Positions 7,742-14,620 of a stretch of DNA of 29,595 nt are shown here, piece after piece; positions within the stretch are counted from its first letter, which is position 1, and every line of letters begins with the position of its first letter. Under the pieces are notes generated by a model. It made no database searches, had not been told where the DNA came from, and saw nothing but the letters and a program-made list of their open reading frames with translations. This DNA comes from an uncultured Agathobacter sp. Lineage in GTDB: Bacteria > Bacillota > Clostridia > Lachnospirales > Lachnospiraceae. The stretch lies in NCBI GenBank assembly GCA_934358675.1, contig CAKRKX010000020.1, forward strand, positions 1 to 29,595, given 5' to 3'. Position numbers and translations under genes: made by a program.

Positions 7742-8722
7742 TTATGACAACTTGTCCTGTAACAGATCGATCACATACTGGAGTTCGGCGCCCTCAACCG
7801 GTGCAACTCCATGATCCACCTTCTCCCAATCGGGAGCCAGTTCCCCAAGTCTGCGTTCCTTCGAATCCTTCACCGTCTCGATCGTCATGTATCTTCCGCT
7901 TCCCGCAACATCATTCCATGCAAGATAAATGCGCAGACATGACGGGTCCGCCATATCACGATTCGGCAGATCCACACGGACGATCAGCAGATCCTCCGCA
8001 ATATTCATAACCATAACGGAGAAATCTTCCGGAAGATACGGATATCTTCGCTTCTCCTGATAAGCTTCCTCGAAAAGCTGGTCAACATACTCTTCCTTCT
8101 TCTCGCAAAGTTCATCGACCATCTCCTTGCCCTGCTCAAAGAAACGCTTCGGCAGAAATCCGAACTCAAACTGACGGCGCTCAAACTGCAGATACTGCTC
8201 CGGTGTCAGCTGCAGCGTCTTCTTCTTCGGCATCGCCTGATTCGGAATCTCGCTACGCTTTTTCTCCACTTCCTGAATGCGGAGTACCAGCGGCATCTTG
8301 AAGATCAGATTGTCCGTAAACGGATTAATCGCTATGCCCCCAAGATTCTCCTGCTGCTGCGCAGTCATCTCATTGACCGCAAGATACGGCATATTGATGA
8401 TGGCTTCGCTTCTCGGCGACTGTGGAATATGCTTGCGGCTCGTATAGATTGGGAAATACATTCCCTTCTCCTTGCTGTTTAACATACAAGGAATCGGGCG
8501 CTTCTCCTCATTGAGGTTCGCCGGAACGAGAAGACGACACTTACGGATCTCTTCGATCAAAGTGTTCAGATTTTCCCCATTCTTCTCTGCCGTATACTGA
8601 CGCACCAGCTCCTCCAGCTTATCGTTTCTGACATCCAGTGTCAGATTCGGATCAACCGGTGGCTTTGGCTGCGTATCCTTACTGTTTTTCATTGTATCGG
8701 AAAGTTTCTTTTTATCTATCAT
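7742..8722 (-). CDS. SseB-domain protein
   Basis: A 326-residue soluble protein. After a polar N-terminus, residues about 32-140 (LEELVRQYTAEKNGENLNTLIEEI...VPANLN...MYFPIYTSRKHIP...MPYLAVNEM...GIAINPF) follow the SseB N-terminal domain pattern, including the late 'INPFTDNLIF' strand. The second half (about 145-326) has a charged helix with EKK/EEY repeats followed by a beta-rich section, and I do not recognise it. The function of this domain is unclear; it appears in enhanced serine sensitivity and secretion-associated proteins. A GGAG site lies about 9 bases before the ATG, and a candidate promoter is at 8782-8810. Confidence 0.7.
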   Translation of the reverse strand: MIDKKKLSDTMKNSKDTQPKPPVDPNLTLDVRNDKLEELVRQYTAEKNGENLNTLIEEIRKCRLLVPANLNEEKRPIPCMLNSKEKGMYFPIYTSRKHIPQSPRSEAIINMPYLAVNEMTAQQQENLGGIAINPFTDNLIFKMPLVLRIQEVEKKRSEIPNQAMPKKKTLQLTPEQYLQFERRQFEFGFLPKRFFEQGKEMVDELCEKKEEYVDQLFEEAYQEKRRYPYLPEDFSVMVMNIAEDLLIVRVDLPNRDMADPSCLRIYLAWNDVAGSGRYMTIETVKDSKERRLGELAPDWEKVDHGVAPVEGAELQYVIDLLQDKLS

Positions 8723-8781
8723 GTGTTCTGTCTCCTAAACCCACACCAAAATTACATGTGTTCAACACGCTCTTCTATTTT

Positions 8782-8810
8782 ACCATAGAAATTCCCCGGA
8801 ATCTAGACAA
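8782..8810 (-). promoter_or_regulatory. Candidate promoter for SseB-domain gene
   Basis: On the minus strand TTGTCT (8805-8810), a 17-base spacer and TATGGT (8782-8787). Both boxes match four of six consensus bases, so this is a modest call. Confidence 0.4.
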
Positions 8811-8830
8811 AAAAGTATACACGTTTTACT

Positions 8831-8866
8831 GCAAAAGAAAAATGTGTTACCGAAGTAACACATTCT
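8831..8866 (-). terminator. Terminator after second BlaI-type gene
   Basis: A perfect 10-bp stem, AATGTGTTAC with GTAACACATT (8841-8850, 8855-8864), closes a tetraloop that reads TTCG on the minus strand and is followed by TTTCTTTT. It lies 25 bases past the BlaI-type stop at 8889. Confidence 0.9.
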
Positions 8867-8888
8867 TCCCATACGTTATACGTTGTTC

Positions 8889-9278
8889 TTATTTCTCCAT
8901 GGAATCTAACAGCTCGCGCAAACGCTGAATTTCTTCCTTGGAAACTTCTCTCTTGCTGCAAGCGGATGCAACTAACTGGTCAATCTGTCCTTCGTACCAG
9001 AAGTCGGTCTCCTCACTCATCAGCTTGGACTTGTACGCATCTTCTTCTCTCTCAGCATGGACAAATGCGTTCTTACCACGGCGATGCGTGCTGACAAATC
9101 CCTTGTCCGCCATCTTTCCTAAGAAAGTGACAACCGTAGTTCTTGCATAATCCTTTCCATACTGTTCCTTCAATTGCACGATCAGGTCCTGAACAGCAAT
9201 ATCGTCTTTTGCGTCCCATACCACTTTCATGATCAGGGTTTCGCATGCACTTAATTCTCTGATAACTGCTTTCTTCAT
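8889..9278 (-). CDS. BlaI/MecI-family repressor
   Basis: A 129-residue winged-helix protein starting at the ATG at 9278 (MKKAVIRELSACETLIMKVVW), which has AAAGGAG about 6 bases upstream; a longer frame to 9341 lacks such a site and runs through the promoter. Features match BlaI: the ACETLIMKVVWDAKDDIAVQDLI helix pair, the recognition helix YARTTVVTFLGKMADKGFV, and a beta wing (STHRRGKNAFVHAERE). The C-terminal helices give the dimer interface. No BlaR-type sensor or beta-lactamase gene is adjacent, so its target is not evident beyond its own promoter, which carries an operator-like site. Confidence 0.9.
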   Translation of the reverse strand: MKKAVIRELSACETLIMKVVWDAKDDIAVQDLIVQLKEQYGKDYARTTVVTFLGKMADKGFVSTHRRGKNAFVHAEREEDAYKSKLMSEETDFWYEGQIDQLVASACSKREVSKEEIQRLRELLDSMEK

Positions 9279-9306
9279 ATGCTCTCCTTTGTCTAACGTA
9301 TTCAAC

Positions 9307-9341
9307 GATACTATTGTAATACCTATCGCGGTAGAACTCAA
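9307..9341 (-). promoter_or_regulatory. Promoter and operator-like site of second BlaI-type gene
   Basis: On the minus strand TTGAGT (9336-9341), a 17-base spacer and TACAAT (9313-9318). The -10 lies inside GATACTATTGTAATACC (9307-9323), an imperfect dyad with the ACTA/TGTA elements of BlaI sites. The geometry copies that of the promoter at 87-129. Confidence 0.65.
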
Positions 9342-9381
9342 TAGTTTTTTTATAAAAAAATAGATTTTTTAAATTTGATAA

Positions 9382-9418
9382 TGTGATTATACGTTTTGAG
9401 TCGCAATATATAATCACA
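9382..9418. promoter_or_regulatory. Inverted repeat upstream of helix-turn-helix gene
   Basis: Perfect 10-bp arms TGTGATTATA (9382-9391) and TATAATCACA (9409-9418) are separated by 17 bases. The site lies 27 bases upstream of a TATAAT (9445-9450) that could be the -10 of the plus-strand regulator gene. Two half-sites two helical turns apart fit a DNA-binding dimer or pair; binding is inferred. Confidence 0.45.
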
Positions 9419-9484
9419 ATCTCATACCAAATATTTCCATTTACTATAATAGAAGTATAGAAAAGAAAGGAGTTATCTGGCGAG

Positions 9485-9829
9485 ATGCAAAAGAAATCCT
9501 GTGACATTATTCGTGAAAATCTAACCTATATGCTCAACCAGGACGAAAACACCTCTATGCGCAATCTCAGCACAAGCATTGGCGCATCCGACAGCTTCAT
9601 TCAGAAGATCCTGACGGAAAAAGCGAATCCCTCGCTGGACAAGATCGACTCGATCAGTGAATATTTCGATGTCGAAAGCTGGCAGATGTTCTACAATTTC
9701 CGTAAAGACAGCCCCGACATGCTTTCGATCATGCAGCAACTCCAAAAACTTCCGCCGACTGCACTCCCGGCAGTCAAAGCCTATCTCGATTTTTTATTGG
9801 AGCAATACAACCAGACACCTGCAAAATAA
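9485..9829 (+). CDS. XRE-type helix-turn-helix regulator
   Basis: A 114-residue protein whose residues about 8-62 form an XRE/Cro-type DNA-binding domain: IRENLTYMLNQDE...MRNLSTSIGASDSFIQKILTEKANPSLDKIDSISEYFDV. The last 45 residues (SIMQQLQKLPPTALPAVKAYLDFLLEQY) form amphipathic helices that probably allow dimerisation. An AAAGGAG site is about 13 bases upstream, slightly far, with GGCGAG closer. It is divergent from the BlaI-type gene and shares the 206-base intergenic region. It is a single-gene unit with its own terminator. Its target is unknown. Confidence 0.8.
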   Translation: MQKKSCDIIRENLTYMLNQDENTSMRNLSTSIGASDSFIQKILTEKANPSLDKIDSISEYFDVESWQMFYNFRKDSPDMLSIMQQLQKLPPTALPAVKAYLDFLLEQYNQTPAK

Positions 9830-9833
9830 TGAG

Positions 9834-9877
9834 CACCCTCAATTCCCATTCAGGATCTGAGGGTGCCCCCTTTTTTA
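9834..9877 (+). terminator. Terminator after helix-turn-helix gene
   Basis: A 9-bp stem GCACCCTCA / TGAGGGTGC (9834-9842, 9859-9867) is followed by CCCCTTTTTT. It begins a few bases after the stop codon. Confidence 0.9.
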
Positions 9878-9887
9878 TCGGATCCAC

Positions 9888-10637
9888 TTACGCGGTCACA
9901 TCGCTGACTTTCACATCGTCAAGCGTATTCTGGATCAATTTATCAAGTCTGCGTCCGATCTTGGCATATTTCTCGATGCGATGCGCCATCTCCGGTGACA
10001 CGTCCTTATCCTTCTTGTAGCTGACGCGATTGTCCATTCCTGCCCATGCGTCCATGATCATCGTGCGAAGCTGCAGTTCCACGCGGATCATCTCAATATG
10101 AGAATGCTCCGGCTTCTTTCCGCCGAAATGATGCTCCGGCTGACGATCCCCGATCTGTACCGGAACTTCGAGCACGATATGATAGCTCTCATATCCGTTC
10201 TTCTTCGGCTTTCGGACATAATCCTTCACCTTGAGCACATTGAAATCCTCGATCTTGCCGATCTGGCGCGCGATCCAGTAGATTTCCTTCACGCTGTAGC
10301 AGATGCAGCGCACCCCCGACAGATCGTTTAACTTCTCGGTCGCTGTCTCAAAATCGACATCATAACCCTTGCGGCGCAGCTTGTTGCAGATGCTCTCCGG
10401 CGTCTTCATTCTCGATTCCACAAACCGGGTAAATCCATGTCCGGTCTTGACGATATAATATCCATTCAGTTCACGCAGTGTGCGCACAACGATTTCACGC
10501 GCCAACGCATGCTTATCCTGAAATTCCTGATTTTCCCATTCTTTCCTTAATGCATTCTGCTGTTGCAGCTCTTCCTTCTGCAGTTCCCGCTGCAATCGGT
10601 CCTGCACATCCAATCCATACGTTTTCTTTTCTTCCAT
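9888..10637 (-). CDS. RelQ-type GTP pyrophosphokinase
   Basis: A small alarmone synthetase (about 249 residues) that transfers pyrophosphate from ATP to GDP/GTP to make (p)ppGpp or related alarmones. Family motifs are visible: SRMKTPESICNKLRRKG (nucleotide-binding Arg/Lys), LNDLSGVRCICY (Mg-binding Asp), the G-loop DYVRKPKKNGYESYH, and VELQLRTMIMDAWAGMDN with the catalytic Glu. There is no HD hydrolase domain, so this is synthetase only. The N-terminal 60 residues are a Gln/Glu-rich helix longer than in typical RelQ. The start at 10637 is preferred for its GGAAGG site; 10667 is an alternative. It is downstream of the NUDIX gene with a gap of about 100 bases. Confidence 0.85.
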   Translation of the reverse strand: MEEKKTYGLDVQDRLQRELQKEELQQQNALRKEWENQEFQDKHALAREIVVRTLRELNGYYIVKTGHGFTRFVESRMKTPESICNKLRRKGYDVDFETATEKLNDLSGVRCICYSVKEIYWIARQIGKIEDFNVLKVKDYVRKPKKNGYESYHIVLEVPVQIGDRQPEHHFGGKKPEHSHIEMIRVELQLRTMIMDAWAGMDNRVSYKKDKDVSPEMAHRIEKYAKIGRRLDKLIQNTLDDVKVSDVTA

Positions 10638-10737
10638 AATACCTTCCCTGCTTTCCATCTTCTTCATCTTTCGGTTTTATCTTAAAGGTATCATGTAAAA
10701 ATGATTGTATTGTCTGTGTAAATCCTATGTAAAATTT

Positions 10738-11244
10738 TTACCGGTTATGCATCAGTTCCGGCAACATCTGTATAAACTTACTGTCACGGTAACTCCATGG
10801 CTGCGTCTTTGCAAAAGGCGCATTGCCCGCAATAATCTGCTCCGGCGTCGCCCATTCCAGTTTAAAGCCTTTGGCAATCTCACTCTCCGTCATATGTGTC
10901 TCTGCCAATTCCTCCTTCGCATCGCAAAAGAAAAAGCACGAGTGGCAGACATAGATTTTGTCCGGCTCAAAGATGTCCCTGCGGCGCTCTACGATCTCTC
11001 CGATCTCCCGGATCGATTCCGGAATCACGACAAGTCCGGATTCCTCCTGAACCTCCCGTATGAGTGCCGCATGCAGATCTTCGCCCGGTTCTACGCCTCC
11101 GCCAAGGATCTTGTAATCCCCGGCCGCCCCGTGCTGCGTTGCAATATATCCATTCCTTATAATGACCGCTCTTGTGGAATACTTTTCGTATACCGCAAGA
11201 TCCGGTGTATAATTATGCTCATCAAGTGTCAGAAGCAGTCTCAT
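10738..11244 (-). CDS. NUDIX hydrolase
   Basis: A 168-residue protein carrying a perfect Nudix box: G49-x5-E55-x7-R63-E64-V-Q-E67-E68-S-G70-L, the metal-binding and catalytic loop-helix. Such enzymes hydrolyse nucleoside diphosphates linked to another group. The N-terminal strand (STRAVIIRNGYIATQHG) and the C-terminal W-A-T-P-E-Q motif are typical of the house-cleaning type, but the substrate cannot be predicted. A GGGGAG site precedes the ATG. A hairpin lies in its leader. It is followed in the same direction by the alarmone synthetase gene. Confidence 0.88.
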   Translation of the reverse strand: MRLLLTLDEHNYTPDLAVYEKYSTRAVIIRNGYIATQHGAAGDYKILGGGVEPGEDLHAALIREVQEESGLVVIPESIREIGEIVERRRDIFEPDKIYVCHSCFFFCDAKEELAETHMTESEIAKGFKLEWATPEQIIAGNAPFAKTQPWSYRDSKFIQMLPELMHNR

Positions 11245-11274
11245 CGCTTTTCTCTCCCCGTTTCACCAGCCGAT

Positions 11275-11329
11275 GCACTGTGACCGATCACAGTGCTGCT
11301 TTGTTTTACGCATATTATACTCTCATTAT
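11275..11329 (-). promoter_or_regulatory. Promoter and leader hairpin of NUDIX gene
   Basis: A consensus -10 TATAAT lies at 11324-11329 on the minus strand, with no clear -35. An 8-bp hairpin, GCACTGTG / CACAGTGC (11275-11282, 11289-11296), is in the leader. There is no T-tract on the minus strand, so it is not called a terminator. Confidence 0.45.
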
Positions 11330-11345
11330 CATAGAATTTGTACTA

Positions 11346-11774
11346 TTAAATTGAGTAACTGAAACAAATTTTATCATTATAACTGTTCATCAGGTCGAGC
11401 AGCGTCACACTGTCCAATGTCTGCTCGATCTGCGTCTGTAGATTTCCCCACAGCTCATTGACCACAAGTTCCACCGGACGCTCCTGAATATCCTCCTGCT
11501 GCGTTGCAGGAATGAGTGGTCCGTCCACGGTACGAAGAATTTTTCCGATTGTGTAATTTTCAGGCTTTCTTGTCAGATGATAGCCACCATGATAGCCGCG
11601 TGTGCTGACGACAAATCCTGCCTTCTGCAAAACACTCAGAATCTGTTCCATATATTTTTCCGATAAGTCCTGTCGCTCAGCAATTGTCTTAACATTGATT
11701 GCCTCACCGTTCTCATGGATTGCGAGGTCTAAAAGAATGCGGATTGCATACTGCCCTCTGGATGAAATCAACAT
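11346..11774 (-). CDS. Rrf2-family regulator, CymR-like
   Basis: A 142-residue Rrf2 regulator: the winged helix opens MLISSRGQYAIRILLDLAIHENGEAINVKTIAERQDLSEKYMEQIL, and the wing contains STRGYHGGYHLTRKPENYTI. The three cysteines that hold an Fe-S cluster in IscR/NsrR are absent from the loop near residues 88-105 (PATQQEDIQERPVEL); the only Cys is near the C terminus. This is the pattern of CymR, the cysteine-metabolism repressor of Bacillus, which lacks a cluster and responds through CysK. Its ATG overlaps the trxB stop (ATGTTGA), so it is translationally coupled as the last gene of the sulfur operon. Control of the metY and cysK promoters is a strong inference but is not shown. Confidence 0.88.
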   Translation of the reverse strand: MLISSRGQYAIRILLDLAIHENGEAINVKTIAERQDLSEKYMEQILSVLQKAGFVVSTRGYHGGYHLTRKPENYTIGKILRTVDGPLIPATQQEDIQERPVELVVNELWGNLQTQIEQTLDSVTLLDLMNSYNDKICFSYSI

Positions 11775-12709
11775 GGTTTGCCGGACCTCCCTTCCTTATC
11801 ATTGGTTGTAAGATATTCGGTAATCGAACAGACTGCATTGGCACCGTCCGCCACCGCAGTCACGATCTGACGAAGGCGCTTCGTGCGCACATCTCCCGCA
11901 ACATACAGTCCGGCTCTCTCCGTCGCACCGTCTTCCCCCGCCGGAACATAGCCGTGTTCCAGCTTCATAAGCGGCGCATAAAGTGCCGACTGCGGCTCCA
12001 TGCCTACCGCGATAAAGACACCGTCCAAATCGATCCGTTTCGTCTCGTCCGTGGCCTTGTGATGCACCGCAATTCCGGTTACCTGCTTGTCTCCGAGGAT
12101 CTCCATGACTTCGCTCTCTCCGAGGAATGTAATCTTCTCGTTTGCAAATACCTGCTCCTGCAGCACCTTTGTGCCACGCACTTCGTTTCTGCGATGGATC
12201 AGATACACCTGTTTACAGATATTCGCAAGATAGAGTGCATCCTCAAGCGCCACGTCGCCACCGCCAATGACCGCAACGGTCTTATCCTTGAAAAAAGCAC
12301 CATCGCACGTCGCACAGTAAGACACGCCGGCTCCCGCAAATGTCTCCTCACCCGGGACGTCAAGCTTACGGTGTGTCGCACCGGTCGCAAGCAGAACGAT
12401 TTTCGTCTCGATATCTTCGCCGTCCGCCATATGAAGTGTCCATGTAGCGCCTTTTGCCACGATCTCTTCCACTTCACCTTCCGCAAATGCAACGTCGAGA
12501 TCCCTCGCATGCTGCTCAAACACTTCTGCCAGTTCGAATCCGCTCCGGTGATTCAAGCCGAGATAATTATCCACTTCTTCCGTATAGATCACCTGTCCGC
12601 CGGACATTGCTTCTTTTTCGATCACAAGAACCGAAAGGCACGCCCGCTTCGCATAGACAGCCGCGGAAAGTCCCGCCGGTCCACTTCCAATGATTACCAA
12701 ATCGTACAT
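11768..12709 (-). CDS. trxB: Thioredoxin reductase
   Basis: A 313-residue NADPH-dependent flavoprotein that reduces thioredoxin. It shows the FAD-binding GSGPAGLSAA near residue 8, the redox pair C132-A-T-C135 in GVSYCATCDGAFF, the NADPH-binding GGGDVALEDA near 160, and the C-terminal GLYVAGDVR FAD motif. Length is typical. It starts 11 bases after the JAMM protease stop with GAGAGG upstream and overlaps the Rrf2 gene. In this operon it would supply electrons to the thioredoxin at 14302-14619, which may recycle sulfur-transfer intermediates. Confidence 0.95.
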   Translation of the reverse strand: MYDLVIIGSGPAGLSAAVYAKRACLSVLVIEKEAMSGGQVIYTEEVDNYLGLNHRSGFELAEVFEQHARDLDVAFAEGEVEEIVAKGATWTLHMADGEDIETKIVLLATGATHRKLDVPGEETFAGAGVSYCATCDGAFFKDKTVAVIGGGDVALEDALYLANICKQVYLIHRRNEVRGTKVLQEQVFANEKITFLGESEVMEILGDKQVTGIAVHHKATDETKRIDLDGVFIAVGMEPQSALYAPLMKLEHGYVPAGEDGATERAGLYVAGDVRTKRLRQIVTAVADGANAVCSITEYLTTNDKEGRSGKPC

Positions 12710-12720
12710 ACTGTTCCTCT

Positions 12721-13143
12721 CTACTCAGCGGAGATCAGCTTGATTTCCTCCACTGTCACCTGCTTTTCGCGGTCGATATCAAATGCTTTCAGCACAAGAT
12801 TCTCCGGGTCCATGAGCGACAGGATCAGATAATTCACACTCGGATCGTACGCCAGGCGCTTATCCTCCTCCGAAGGGCGCGAAGGCGACTCCGGATGGGA
12901 ATGCCAGTTGCCGAGCGGAACGAGTCCGTTCGCGCGCATATCCTTAACCGCTGCAAGCTGCTCCTTCGGGTCCATTGAAAAATGCTCATTCGTGTGATCC
13001 ACGTTGGTCAGCAGGTATACTTTTTTAATTTCTTTGACGTCGCCGTCCTTGGTTCCGGCGATCAGTCCGCATGCCTCCTCCGGAAGGTTTGCCTTCGCGT
13101 GGGCGACAATCTTATCATAATCACTTTGCTTTAATGTCAGCAT
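12721..13143 (-). CDS. hcyD: JAMM metalloprotease, HcyD/Mec+-type
   Basis: A 140-residue zinc protease of the JAB1/MPN (M67) family. The full catalytic signature is present: Glu22/23 in LPEEACGLIAG, H81-S-H83, ten residues, then D94 (HSHPESPSRPSEED). Bacterial relatives next to ThiS/ThiF genes cut residues off sulfur-carrier proteins (HcyD in Wolinella) or release cysteine from a carrier (Mec+ in Mycobacterium). The carrier encoded two genes upstream ends GGGSF, so a trimming step is needed to expose Gly-Gly, which fits this enzyme. It starts only 2 bases after the ThiF-like stop. The symbol follows the Wolinella naming by analogy. Confidence 0.88.
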   Translation of the reverse strand: MLTLKQSDYDKIVAHAKANLPEEACGLIAGTKDGDVKEIKKVYLLTNVDHTNEHFSMDPKEQLAAVKDMRANGLVPLGNWHSHPESPSRPSEEDKRLAYDPSVNYLILSLMDPENLVLKAFDIDREKQVTVEEIKLISAE

Positions 13144-13145
13144 AA

Positions 13146-13952
13146 TTAATGATCCTCACATACCACCTGTTCATAGTCAATCAGTTCCGTAATCGTCGGA
13201 TGCTCTCCACAGATTGCACAATGTTTGTCTGCCTTTGGCAGCTTGATTGTGTGGAATTCCATCTTGAGTGCATCGAAAGTCAGAAGCTTTCCGGTCAGCA
13301 GATCGCCCACACCGATCAGATACTTGATTGCTTCCATTGCCTGAAGGCTTCCGATCACACCGCCCATCGCACCGATGACACCCGCCTGCTTACAGGTCGG
13401 TACTGCATCCTTTGGTGGTGGATTCTTGAATACACATCTGTAGCATGGTCCTTCTCCCGGCACATAGGTCATGAGCTGACCTTTGAAACGGATGATTCCT
13501 GCATGTGAAAAAGGCTTTTTCGCCATAACACAGGCATCGTTGATCAAGAACTTGGCCGGGAAATTGTCCGTGCCGTCAATGATGAAATCGTAATCCTTGA
13601 TCAGATCCATGATGTTCTCGGAAGTAACGAACTCACGGTATGTATTGACGGTGACATCCGGGTTCATGGCGTTCATGGTTTCCTTTGCGGATTTTACTTT
13701 TGCCTTACCCACATCGGCGGTACCGTGGATGATCTGTCTCTGTAAGTTTGACAGGTCGACCTCATCCGCATCGACGATACCGATGGTTCCGACACCTGCC
13801 GCAGCCAGATACATAGCTGCCGGTGCTCCGAGTCCGCCCGCACCGATGATTAAAACTTTTCCGTTAAGGAGCTTTTTCTGTCCCTTGACACCAACCTCCT
13901 GAAGGATGATGTGGCGGCTGTAACGCTCCATCTGTTCATTTGTAAATGCCAT
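13146..13952 (-). CDS. hcyF: ThiF/MoeB-type sulfur-carrier adenylyltransferase
   Basis: A 268-residue E1-like enzyme that activates the C-terminal glycine of a ThiS/MoaD-type protein as an acyl-adenylate. Visible features: the N-terminal RYSRHIILQEVG, the ATP-binding GAGGLGAPAA (from residue 37), the conserved SNLQRQIIHG, the DGTDNF Mg/ATP motif, the PTCKQAGVIG loop with a possible catalytic Cys, and two CxxC pairs (CYRC and CAIC) that bind structural zinc. No rhodanese domain is attached, unlike many MoeB fusions. Start and stop overlap: its ATG shares one base with the carrier stop (TAATG). Context separates it from thiamine or molybdopterin genes, none of which are present. Confidence 0.92.
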   Translation of the reverse strand: MAFTNEQMERYSRHIILQEVGVKGQKKLLNGKVLIIGAGGLGAPAAMYLAAAGVGTIGIVDADEVDLSNLQRQIIHGTADVGKAKVKSAKETMNAMNPDVTVNTYREFVTSENIMDLIKDYDFIIDGTDNFPAKFLINDACVMAKKPFSHAGIIRFKGQLMTYVPGEGPCYRCVFKNPPPKDAVPTCKQAGVIGAMGGVIGSLQAMEAIKYLIGVGDLLTGKLLTFDALKMEFHTIKLPKADKHCAICGEHPTITELIDYEQVVCEDH

Positions 13953-14161
13953 TAGAAGCTTCCTCCTCCCATGAAATATAAGAACTCGATGTTGTCGTTC
14001 TCTTTGACAACAACATTTTCCAGATCGTGATTCTCAACAAACTCATCATTGACCGTTACGGTAACGTATTCCGGGTTCTCAACCTTCTCGTCGATCACCA
14101 GCTGTGCCAATGTGATTCCCTCTGCAATATCCTTTACGTTTCCTGCGATTGTTACTTTCAT
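13952..14161 (-). CDS. hcyS: ThiS/MoaD-like sulfur carrier with masked C terminus
   Basis: A 69-residue ubiquitin-fold protein of the ThiS/MoaD type. Beta strands at the start (MKVTIAG) and around EYVTVTVNDEFV, and the late KENDNIEFLYFMGGG, follow ThiS. ThiS normally ends in Gly-Gly; this protein continues with Ser-Phe after Gly65-67. The carrier must therefore be cut before adenylation and thiocarboxylate formation, and a JAMM protease lies in the same operon. AAGGAG is about 8 bases before the ATG. The thiocarboxylated form would be the sulfur donor for MetY, as in the Wolinella HcyS system. Use in thiamine or cofactor synthesis is less likely from context. Confidence 0.88.
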   Translation of the reverse strand: MKVTIAGNVKDIAEGITLAQLVIDEKVENPEYVTVTVNDEFVENHDLENVVVKENDNIEFLYFMGGGSF

Positions 14162-14178
14162 TTTCGTTCTCCTTGTCC

Positions 14179-14274
14179 TTAGAATATCAACTTGCCCAAA
14201 TCATCCAAGTCAATATGCCTCATTGTTATCATTTTACGGAAATTCCGTCTGAAATCTCCTGTGAATGAGTTCAT
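14179..14274 (-). CDS. Possible 31-residue peptide in trx-hcyS gap
   Basis: The 140-base gap between thioredoxin and the carrier gene holds an open frame of 31 codons beginning ATG AAC and ending ...RHIDLDDLGKLIF. The same frame is open all the way back to the thioredoxin stop codon (14302-14304), giving 40 sense codons directly after it. The peptide is basic in the middle and acidic-hydrophobic at the end. No good ribosome site is seen before 14274. It may be a real small protein, the remnant of a longer thioredoxin tail, or chance. I do not recognise it. Confidence 0.25.
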   Translation of the reverse strand: MNSFTGDFRRNFRKMITMRHIDLDDLGKLIF

Positions 14275-14301
14275 CGCTTTGATGCACTCATCAAATTCAA
14301 A

Positions 14302-14619
14302 TTAAAGTGCCTTCCGGATCAATTCCTCAAGTTGCGGGCGCTTCGTCAGTCCTCTTGCGCGCTCCACTTCCTGTCCGTCTTTAAAAAGCAGCAATGTCGG
14401 CGATGCCATCACGGAATACTGCTCCGCAAGTTCTGCATCAAAATTAACGTTCACCTTCACAACCTTAAGCTTATCCTCATAATCATCCTCAATATCTCCG
14501 AGGATCGGTGACATCTGCTTGCACGGGATGCAGGAATCGGAATAAAATTCGACGAGTACCGGAAGTTCTGAATTTAAGACTTCCGCCTCGAAATTGTCCT
14601 TGCTGATTCTTGCTGCCAT
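14302..14619 (-). CDS. Thioredoxin with CIPC active site
   Basis: A 105-residue thioredoxin fold with all usual elements: the ELPVLVEFYSDSC30-I-P-C33-K active site, then P.L..I..., the strand LKVVKVNVNFD, and the cis-proline loop MASPTLLLFKDG. The site differs from the standard W-C-G-P-C: Trp is Ser and Gly is Ile, which should change its redox potential and partners. It starts one base after the TusA-like stop and belongs to the sulfur operon with trxB. It may reduce disulfides or persulfides during sulfite reduction or carrier thiolation. That role is inferred from position only. Confidence 0.92.
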   Translation of the reverse strand: MAARISKDNFEAEVLNSELPVLVEFYSDSCIPCKQMSPILGDIEDDYEDKLKVVKVNVNFDAELAEQYSVMASPTLLLFKDGQEVERARGLTKRPQLEELIRKAL

Positions 14620-14620
14620 C

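Noticed and set aside
11699..12832. Open frame of 377 codons on the plus strand
   Set aside because: It is the antisense shadow of trxB and the ends of neighbouring genes.
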